A DNA stretch of 64,000 nt from the NCBI GenBank assembly GCA_045430285.1, contig JAILXV010000004.1:62001-126000 (forward strand), given 5' to 3'. Position numbers and translations under genes: made by a program. This stretch comes from Agarilytica sp045430285 (lineage in GTDB: Bacteria > Pseudomonadota > Gammaproteobacteria > Pseudomonadales > Cellvibrionaceae). The notes beneath the pieces were generated by a model, which made no database searches, was not told where the DNA came from, and saw nothing but the letters and a program-made list of their open reading frames with translations. Of the stretch, positions 45,132-52,405 are shown piece after piece; position 1 is the first letter of the stretch; the number at the start of each line of letters is the position of its first letter.

Positions 45132-47117
45132 GTGCTTCCAAATATCGATTTTCATTGCTCGGTAAGTCGTTCGGGCCTTAAATCTCTGGTGCTCTGTATT
45201 GCACTGGGCTGGACTCATGCGTCTTTTGCGGAGGAGACGAGCTTCTCTGCGTTGACGGAGATGTCTTTAGAGGACTTGCTGAACATTGAAGTAACGGTCA
45301 GTAACCGTGCATCAGAATCCCTGCGGGAAAGTGCTTCCGCCGTCACTGTCATCACATCGCAACAGATCAAAAATAGCGGGTTAAGAACCATTCCAGAGTT
45401 ACTGCGTTTAGTGCCAGGCATGCACGTTAAGCGTATTGATGGGAATAAGTGGGCGATCAATAGTCGTCGTGCGGGTGTGAGATTTGCTACATCCATGCTT
45501 GTGCTAAAAGACGGAAGGACCCTCTATAACCCACTCTTCGCGGGCACCTTCTGGGATGCCCAAGACGAGATATTGGAAGATATAGAGCGTATTGAAGTCA
45601 TTCGAGGGCCTGGGTCTGCGGCCTGGGGAGCCAACGCTATTTCGGGTGTGATCAATATTGTTACCAAATCGGCCAAGGATACCCAAGGTGGCCAGGTGTT
45701 TGTCGGCCTCGGTCAGGGCGAGATGGCGTATGAAACTGGGGCGAGGTATGGCGTCGCCGTAGGGAATGGATTTCTTCGCACTTATACCAAAGTGCGCCGA
45801 ACGGATGAGGGGCGCTACCTTATCGATGAGAATAGTAGCAATGCACTTTTTCTGGATGAACCCTTGGCGAATGACGGGATTCAATCAAGCGCTTTAGGTT
45901 TTCGCTACGATGTGCAACAAGGTGATGCCAGTCACCAACTACAAGCAGCGCTGTATGATGGGCGCGCGCGCGATATACGATTGCCGAGCGGGGCAAAAAA
46001 TGTGGTGCATACCGATAATTATCATGTGATGTATCACTATGGTCGGCCGCTAGATTCGCAGTCTCGTTTTCAGTTTTCCACTTTCTATGACCATACAGAG
46101 CAAACATCAGACTCTTTTGGTGATACCCGCGATATTGTTGATATTGAAGGCATATATCATCGCCAGATCGACCAGCATATGCTGAGCCTTGGCGTGTCGT
46201 ATCGGTATATCAATGACGATACGGAGCAAATGGTATTTGGTTCAGGAGGGTTCGCATTGGATCCCGCCTCTCGTGATGATGAAGTTGTGGGTGCGTTCAT
46301 TCAAAATAATTGGCAGATTATCCCTGATAGACTTTCAATGGTGGCAGGCGTCAGGTTTGAGCATAACGATTATTCTGGCTCGGAATATAATCCCTCACTT
46401 AGAAGCACATACACCTTTGATGAAGAGCATTCACTGTGGGCTGCAGTCACCCGCTCGGTTAGAACGCCTTCACGCACTGAATCGGACGCGTATTTAGATT
46501 TTAATGCCTCCCCTCAAGTGTGTGCTTTTCCAGGTTTTACGGATGATCCAAATTTAGGGTGTGTTCTGATTATTGCCGCCGCCTTAAACGAGGCCGAGGT
46601 GACCTATTCTCAAGAGCTGGGTTATCGTCAGCTACTTGGGCAGCATATGCGTGTGGATGCGACCGCTTTTATTGATAGGGAAATAGACCCTCTTGCAGAT
46701 TCATCAGGTGTTCAGGTGCACCATTCCAAATACCAAGGCGTGGAGCTCGAATTTACCCAGCAATATGAACGTTGGCGCTATCTGGTCAATCTTAGTTATT
46801 TTGATATTGAACCGGATCAAAACTCGAACATCGATTCGGATGATGTCGAACATTGGATGGCGAGCGCGCAGTGGCATTTTAAACTGAGCAACGAGCTCTC
46901 GTGGAACGCGTTTATTTCTTATAATGAAGGGCAGAATAGCTTCCCAAACATCACGCGTGTTGATAGCAATGTGATATTACAGGTAATGGATAATTTAGCG
47001 CTGCAACTCACGCTCAATAATATTTTGGATGAATACCATTATGAGAGCGGTGATCCAACACGGATGAACAGCGCTATTCGTCGTGGTGGTGAAATACTTG
47101 CGACGTATCGTTTCTGA
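45132..47117 (+). CDS. TonB-dependent outer-membrane receptor
   Basis: The 661-residue protein starts at GTG with a signal peptide ending near ASFAEE. An N-terminal segment (MSLEDLLNIEVTVSNR) leads to the plug domain (about 55-175: SASAVTVITSQQIKNSG, LRLVPGMHVKRID, IERIEVIRGPGSAAWGANAISGVINIVT). A 22-strand barrel follows, ending in ATYRF. The family imports siderophores, vitamin B12 or oligosaccharides with energy from TonB. Closest in feel are CirA/vitamin-type receptors of marine gammaproteobacteria, but the ligand cannot be read; neighbours give no hint of an uptake locus. The exact start is uncertain. Confidence 0.9.
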   Translation: MLPNIDFHCSVSRSGLKSLVLCIALGWTHASFAEETSFSALTEMSLEDLLNIEVTVSNRASESLRESASAVTVITSQQIKNSGLRTIPELLRLVPGMHVKRIDGNKWAINSRRAGVRFATSMLVLKDGRTLYNPLFAGTFWDAQDEILEDIERIEVIRGPGSAAWGANAISGVINIVTKSAKDTQGGQVFVGLGQGEMAYETGARYGVAVGNGFLRTYTKVRRTDEGRYLIDENSSNALFLDEPLANDGIQSSALGFRYDVQQGDASHQLQAALYDGRARDIRLPSGAKNVVHTDNYHVMYHYGRPLDSQSRFQFSTFYDHTEQTSDSFGDTRDIVDIEGIYHRQIDQHMLSLGVSYRYINDDTEQMVFGSGGFALDPASRDDEVVGAFIQNNWQIIPDRLSMVAGVRFEHNDYSGSEYNPSLRSTYTFDEEHSLWAAVTRSVRTPSRTESDAYLDFNASPQVCAFPGFTDDPNLGCVLIIAAALNEAEVTYSQELGYRQLLGQHMRVDATAFIDREIDPLADSSGVQVHHSKYQGVELEFTQQYERWRYLVNLSYFDIEPDQNSNIDSDDVEHWMASAQWHFKLSNELSWNAFISYNEGQNSFPNITRVDSNVILQVMDNLALQLTLNNILDEYHYESGDPTRMNSAIRRGGEILATYRF

Positions 47118-47325
47118 TCGGCACCCTCTCCTTTATTCTTTTCTTTCCTCGCCTTAGTTTATCGCTTTACGCGTAAATGTTTACCCTGTGTAACGCGCTT
47201 AGGCTTGTTGTAAAAGGTGTAATGGTTATACTTCCTTGCTGAGTAAAAGAACGTATCCCCAAAAAAATTACAAGCGCGCTGTAACAGCGCTTCCCTTAAA
47301 ACATTCAGAGTGAGGATGTCCTAGC

Positions 47326-48450
47326 GTGTCACGTATTTTTCCGAGTATTGATCCTGAAGGTTTATTAGAGTTTTCTGTCGTATTTACTGATCGTTCGTTG
47401 AATCATATGTCTCAACGTTTTCAATCAGTGATGCGTGACCTCAACCGCACATTAACGAGCGTGTATAACGCGGATGTGGCAGTGGTTGTGCCAGGGGGTG
47501 GCACCTATGCCATGGAAGCGGTTGCGCGGCAATTGGCAACGGATAAAAAATGTTTGGTATTACGTAACGGTTTTTTTAGCTATCGCTGGAGTCAAATTTT
47601 TGAAGCGGGCAAAATCCCTTCCGAAGCACACGTGCTTAAAGCGCGGCCCATTGATTCAGGTGATTGTGCGGCGTTTGCGCCCGCACCCATAGAAGAAGTG
47701 GAAGCGCTCATCTCAAAAGAGCGCCCTGAATTGGTGTTCGCACCCCACGTGGAAACCGCATCAGGCATTATTTTGCCCGAAGACTATTTAAAAAGAATCG
47801 CTGCCGCTGTGCATGCAGTGGGTGGCCTGTTTGTTTTGGATTGTATTGCCTCTGGAGCCGTATGGCTTGATATGGACGAAGTCGGAGCGGATGTCCTAAT
47901 ATCTGCGCCGCAGAAAGGCTGGAGTTCTACGCCCTGCGCAGGGCTTGTTATGTTAAATAAGACCGCAAGAGAAAAAGTTGCCGCTTCTCAAAGCTCTAGC
48001 TTTGCATGTGACCTAAGAAAATGGCTAGAGATTATGGAGGCATACTTGAACGGCGGTCATGCATATCACGCGACAATGCCGACCGATGCTTTGGCGCAAC
48101 TTATGGACACGATGACATTGCAAGAAAAGATTGGTTTCGATGTATTAAAACAAGCCCAATGTCAGCTCGGGGAAAAAGTGCGTCAATTGTTGCGTGATAA
48201 TCAGTTTAAAAGCGTTGCTGCGAAAGGCTTTGAAGCACCTGGTGTGGTGGTGAGCTATGTCAGCCAGCCTTCAATGACCCTAGTAAAACAATTTTTATCG
48301 TTGGGGCTACAAACGGCTGCCGGCGTACCTCTGATGTGTGATGAGCCCGAAAGTTATCAATCCTTTCGTATCGGCTTATTCGGAATTGATAAATTACAAA
48401 ATATAGACGCAACACTTTCTCATCTCGAAGCGGCATTTTCTCAGCTATGA
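47326..48450 (+). CDS. Class V PLP-dependent aminotransferase
   Basis: The 374-residue protein begins at GTG 47326 with GTGAGGA upstream. It fits the alanine-glyoxylate / serine-pyruvate class V aminotransferase fold. Visible are VVPGGGTYAMEAVARQL (phosphate loop region), LVFAPHVETASGIILP, the PLP-ring Asp in FVLDCIASGA and the Schiff-base Lys in ISAPQKGWSSTPCAG. A start SRIFPSIDPEGLLEFSVVF is typical of a subgroup in gammaproteobacteria with unclear substrate. It is monocistronic. Confidence 0.88.
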   Translation: MSRIFPSIDPEGLLEFSVVFTDRSLNHMSQRFQSVMRDLNRTLTSVYNADVAVVVPGGGTYAMEAVARQLATDKKCLVLRNGFFSYRWSQIFEAGKIPSEAHVLKARPIDSGDCAAFAPAPIEEVEALISKERPELVFAPHVETASGIILPEDYLKRIAAAVHAVGGLFVLDCIASGAVWLDMDEVGADVLISAPQKGWSSTPCAGLVMLNKTAREKVAASQSSSFACDLRKWLEIMEAYLNGGHAYHATMPTDALAQLMDTMTLQEKIGFDVLKQAQCQLGEKVRQLLRDNQFKSVAAKGFEAPGVVVSYVSQPSMTLVKQFLSLGLQTAAGVPLMCDEPESYQSFRIGLFGIDKLQNIDATLSHLEAAFSQL

Positions 48451-48669
48451 CATAGGTTTTGGCACGAAAAGCATTCTCTAGGCCGGTTTTTCTGAAGCAT
48501 CGCCTTAAATTATCCGTTCTTATTTCTTACTCCTCTATGTGATTTCGCCAGCCTCAACGCTGGCGGAGATCATCCCCTATTTTCCGACCTATACTCATAG
48601 GAATCAATATCAACGTCACCGTCTCTAATTGAGAGAAAGGGACGTGAGAGAGACGTGAGGGGAAGAGTC

Positions 48670-48723
48670 GTGAGTGAGCAAAACATAAAACCCGTAGTCA
48701 TGAACGAAGTAATAGATCATTAG
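48670..48723 (+). CDS. Possible 17-residue leader peptide of the hybrid kinase gene
   Basis: A short frame from GTG 48670 has a strong GAGGGGA upstream (48656-48662) and encodes MSEQNIKPVVMNEVIDH before TAG at 48721-48723. It is in frame with the kinase start at 48739, separated only by TAG TGA and four sense codons. Its 48700-48720 part repeats the first 21 bases of the kinase gene at 18 of 21 positions. The kinase ATG itself has a poor ribosome binding site, so translation could depend on reinitiation. Confidence 0.35.
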   Translation: MSEQNIKPVVMNEVIDH

Positions 48724-48738
48724 TGACATACAGCGGTT

Positions 48739-51138
48739 ATGAGCGAAGAAATAGATCAATATATCAAGCAATATGAGCGTGAACGTAAGGCGCGGATACA
48801 AGCTGAAAAATTATTGGCCAATAAAAGCAAGGAGCTCTATGAGAATACGAGTCGATTACTCGAGCTATCATCCAACTTGGAAGGCTTGGTTTCTCGGAGG
48901 ACTATCGAGCTTGAAGCTGCACGAGACCAAGCGTTAGAAAGTGTTCGCGCGAAATCTGAATTTCTCGCCAACATGAGCCATGAGATCAGAACTCCAATGA
49001 ATGGTGTTCTCGGAATGATTCAGGCGTTAAAAAATTGTAACGATGCAAGTAAGCGGGAAAGACTACTCAGTACGGCAGAAGAGTCGGGCAAGCTTCTTGT
49101 CGCGATCATTAATGACGTACTCGAATTCTCAAAGTTAGACAGCGTTGGTTTAACCTTGGAAGAGGAGGCTTTTTCCGTTGTTGAATCTATTGAAGCGGTT
49201 ATTCAGAGTTTTGCAACAACGGCCCATGCCAAAAACTTAAACCTAGTGACCGATATTTCTGCAAAGATGCCGCGTTTAGTGCGCGGAGATTCAATGCGGC
49301 TGCGCCAGGTGTTGGGAAACTTACTGAGCAATGCGATTAAGTTTACCGACGCGGGCGATGTCATTGTCTCCAGCAGTTATCTTAGCGATAACGAATTCCG
49401 TTTTTCGGTGCAGGATACGGGGATTGGTATGACCCCAGATGAATGCAAGCGCATCTTCGGCGCGTTTAGCCAAGCGGATGCGACAACGACCAGAAAATTT
49501 GGCGGCACTGGCCTCGGTTTAAGTATCTCCACGAAAATTATTGAAGCATATGGTGCAAAATTACATGTGTCGAGCGAAGCAGGGCTGGGCACAAGATTCT
49601 ATTTTTATCTTAAGCTTCCTATTATCGAAGAGGAATCGATTGCGGATGATTTTATAAAGAAAGGGCATGGGAACTGTCCTGTGTTGTTTTCTCAGAGTGA
49701 GGCGCGCCGAAGTGCGTTTGAGAATGTTTTTTCTGATATTGGCGTGGATGAATATTATGTGTTTTCCGAATTTAATCACCTCAAAAGACTAGATTTCTCA
49801 AGCAGTGCGGAAATAGTCGTTTTTGTGGATGATATGCCTTTCGGGAACGAAGAACGGACGGAATTAACGCGCTTACGCACGATATATCCTAAGTTAAAGG
49901 TCATTGAAATTGTTACATACTCACATGAAGCTAAATACGCCGATCTTGTCGATTTTCAAATTATTAAACCAATAAGTGTTAAAGAAGTCATTAGCGCAGT
50001 TGCTGGGGACTACAGGCGCTTAGTCGACGATGGCGTGAACGAAGACACTCTATCGTTTGATTTTAGAGGAAAAAAATTACTCGTTGTTGATGATAATTTT
50101 ATTAACCTCCAAGTGGCGGAGGAGATATTTGAACAGGTAGGATTTTCTTTGACGACAGCGATGAGTGGCCCAGACGCCATAGAGCATATTAGAAGTGGCC
50201 CCTTTGATATGGTGTTGATGGATATACAAATGCCAGGAATGGATGGTTTGGAGACGGCAAGGGCTATTCGTAAATTGGGTGGTGAGTACACACGCCTCCC
50301 TATCATTGCGATTACTGCGCACGCCTCTATAGAAGATAAGAATAAAAGTTTAGCGGCGGGTATGAATGATCATGTGACAAAACCGATAGAGATCGACGTG
50401 ATTTTTCCAATCCTCGCGGAGTTTTTAGGTGTGGAGCCGAGTATTGCACCGTGCAATAGAATGGATGATGAATCGTATGCTCAGAAAAAAGGTGCAGCAC
50501 CAATGACCCATGATAATCCCTATCAAGATTTAGAAGCACTTGATATTCCAGACTTAGAGGGATTTGATCTTCCTGGTGCGCTTAAGCGGCTTCGTGGACG
50601 ATGGCATAAATTAAAGCCGCTTATCATTGGCTTTGCCAAAGACACAAAAGATGCCGATACACAGCTGCAAACATTTCTTGCTTCAGGAGATGTGACTAAC
50701 GCCATTGGGTTAAGCCACAAAATAAAAGGCTCTGCAGGCAATATTGGCGCAATGGAAATATCTGCAACCGCGGGGGAAATAGAGGCGCAACTAAAGTCAG
50801 GTGTAACCGATATTTCGGCAGATTTGTTGGAGCGTTTCTCGTCCGACGTGAAGACGCTTTATAAGTGCGTAGCGGTACTTGAAGACAAGCGTGTGGTTGA
50901 GAGTTCAGATGATAATCGCAATGTTGATCGAGAGAATATACTCGAGTTACTTTTAGAAATAGATGAATACCTAAAAAGTGATTTAGGCCGTGTTTCCGAG
51001 AGCGTAGAAGCACTTGGTGAACGAGCAAAAAACTCAGAATATCAAGAGGTGTCTGATGACATATTGCGTGCGTTTAACGCATTTAAGCTGCCCGATATCC
51101 ATAATATTATCCGTGATTTTATCGACGAAAAAAATTAA
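48739..51138 (+). CDS. Cytoplasmic hybrid histidine kinase (HisKA-HATPase-receiver-Hpt)
   Basis: The 799-residue protein has no membrane segment. An N-terminal coiled coil (about 5-70) leads to HisKA with His81 in FLANMSHEIRTPMNG. The ATPase domain has NLLSNAIKFTD, DTGIGM and GTGLGLSI. A degenerate receiver-like stretch (about 310-425) lacks a clear phosphoacceptor. A complete receiver follows (about 440-565: LLVVDDN, LMDIQMPGMDG, TKPIE), then an Hpt domain with its His in LSHKIKGSAGNIGA (about 650). This supports a multistep phosphorelay. The next gene, three bases away, encodes a response regulator and is the probable partner. The poor ribosome binding site is discussed with the leader peptide. 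Confidence 0.9.
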   Translation: MSEEIDQYIKQYERERKARIQAEKLLANKSKELYENTSRLLELSSNLEGLVSRRTIELEAARDQALESVRAKSEFLANMSHEIRTPMNGVLGMIQALKNCNDASKRERLLSTAEESGKLLVAIINDVLEFSKLDSVGLTLEEEAFSVVESIEAVIQSFATTAHAKNLNLVTDISAKMPRLVRGDSMRLRQVLGNLLSNAIKFTDAGDVIVSSSYLSDNEFRFSVQDTGIGMTPDECKRIFGAFSQADATTTRKFGGTGLGLSISTKIIEAYGAKLHVSSEAGLGTRFYFYLKLPIIEEESIADDFIKKGHGNCPVLFSQSEARRSAFENVFSDIGVDEYYVFSEFNHLKRLDFSSSAEIVVFVDDMPFGNEERTELTRLRTIYPKLKVIEIVTYSHEAKYADLVDFQIIKPISVKEVISAVAGDYRRLVDDGVNEDTLSFDFRGKKLLVVDDNFINLQVAEEIFEQVGFSLTTAMSGPDAIEHIRSGPFDMVLMDIQMPGMDGLETARAIRKLGGEYTRLPIIAITAHASIEDKNKSLAAGMNDHVTKPIEIDVIFPILAEFLGVEPSIAPCNRMDDESYAQKKGAAPMTHDNPYQDLEALDIPDLEGFDLPGALKRLRGRWHKLKPLIIGFAKDTKDADTQLQTFLASGDVTNAIGLSHKIKGSAGNIGAMEISATAGEIEAQLKSGVTDISADLLERFSSDVKTLYKCVAVLEDKRVVESSDDNRNVDRENILELLLEIDEYLKSDLGRVSESVEALGERAKNSEYQEVSDDILRAFNAFKLPDIHNIIRDFIDEKN

Positions 51139-51140
51139 AA

Positions 51141-52298
51141 ATGGTGGATGCAATGCCTGAAGAAAAATTTAGAATATTGATCGTTGATGATTCTCCGCAA
51201 GAAATTCACGTATTGCTGGAAGAGTTAAAAGATGATTTTGCGGTTACCGCTGCAACCTCAGGAGAGGATGCCTTGGCAAGTCTTGCAGAAAACGAGAAGC
51301 CTAATCTTATCCTTCTGGATGTTAATATGCCGGGTATTAGCGGCTATGAAACCTGTGAGAAAATTAGAGCAGATTCAGACCTGGTTGATATCGATATTAT
51401 CTTTTTGTCGGCAAATGACAGTACCGAAGAGATTATTCGGGGTTTGGATGTCGGCGCTTCTGATTATATTACTAAGCCTTATGATCCGGATGTGTTGCGT
51501 TCCAAAATTCGCCAGGTTGTACAAACACATACAGCAAGAAGCCAATTAAAAGAACAAGCCGATTCAGCAAGTAAATTAGTTTACTCATTGATTTCTGAGT
51601 CTGGAAATTTAGGCAATATCGTTAATTTTCTCCGGACAACATTTTCGATCAAAACACCAGAGAGTCTTTTGGAGGCGACGATAGAATCATTGCGGTTATA
51701 CGATTTAAATGCGGTGGTGTATTTTAATGCGGCACCTATTCGTATGATAGATTCAACATCTGGTTCACCGACAATGTTGGAGATAGAATTACTTGAGCGT
51801 CTACATGGGCATCATGAACCCATTGTCGAAAAAGAAAAGCGCGCATTTATTATTAAAGATGGTGTGGTCGTATTGATAAAAAATATGCCATTGGAGAACG
51901 AAAAAAGAGGCTCTTTAAAAGATCAGCTTATGATTCTTCTTGAGGGTGCAAATGCGAAGCTTAATCACCTTGCCGAAAGTGCTGAAAAGTCCAGCCAACA
52001 ATCTGTCATTATAAAAGATACCATCATACAGGCAAAAAACTCTTTAGATGATATTCATATGCTACAAGAAGCGCATAAGAAGAATAGTATACAAATTTTA
52101 GATGACATGGTGGCAGATGTTGAAAATGCATTTTTTGCGATGGGTTTAACGGATGCCCAAGAAAAAGAAATTATGGATATTTTGGCTGGGGCCGTAAATA
52201 AATCATTGGATAATTTTGAGCATGGCCTAGAGGTAGATGCGAAAATTAAGAAGATCGTGGTCGACTTATCTCAGTTATCGACACAGGCTATACAATAA
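51141..52298 (+). CDS. Response regulator with receiver and C-terminal GAF-like/helical region
   Basis: The 385-residue protein begins two bases after the hybrid kinase stop codon; ATG at 51153 is an alternative start. The receiver domain (about 10-125) has Asp60 (LILLDVNMPG), DD at 16-17 and the switch Lys in YITKPYD. It is followed by a helix and a GAF-like region (about 150-290, with VVLIKNMPLENEKRGSLKDQL) and a long helical tail (about 290-385). There is no DNA-binding, GGDEF or phosphatase motif. It probably completes the phosphorelay from the upstream kinase through protein-protein contacts. Confidence 0.85.
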   Translation: MVDAMPEEKFRILIVDDSPQEIHVLLEELKDDFAVTAATSGEDALASLAENEKPNLILLDVNMPGISGYETCEKIRADSDLVDIDIIFLSANDSTEEIIRGLDVGASDYITKPYDPDVLRSKIRQVVQTHTARSQLKEQADSASKLVYSLISESGNLGNIVNFLRTTFSIKTPESLLEATIESLRLYDLNAVVYFNAAPIRMIDSTSGSPTMLEIELLERLHGHHEPIVEKEKRAFIIKDGVVVLIKNMPLENEKRGSLKDQLMILLEGANAKLNHLAESAEKSSQQSVIIKDTIIQAKNSLDDIHMLQEAHKKNSIQILDDMVADVENAFFAMGLTDAQEKEIMDILAGAVNKSLDNFEHGLEVDAKIKKIVVDLSQLSTQAIQ

Positions 52299-52321
52299 AA
52301 AATGGCGGCCCGAAGGCCGCC
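52297..52321 (-). terminator. Terminator hairpin between convergent genes
   Basis: GGCGGCC-CGAA-GGCCGCC (52304-52321) has a T-rich tail only on the minus strand. It therefore fits best as the terminator of the leftward M6 protease gene, while the strong stem could also stop the rightward operon. Confidence 0.7.
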
Positions 52322-52405
52322 AACTCGACTCACGCATAGAGCGAAAATATAAATATACGTGTGTTACTTCTAATTCTGTGTTATTTCTAACCAGCGTAGT
52401 TTCTA

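Noticed and set aside
48546..48565. Strong hairpin CGCCAGC/GCTGGCG after the aminotransferase gene
   Set aside because: Stem is good but no T tract follows, so it was not called a terminator; its role is unclear.
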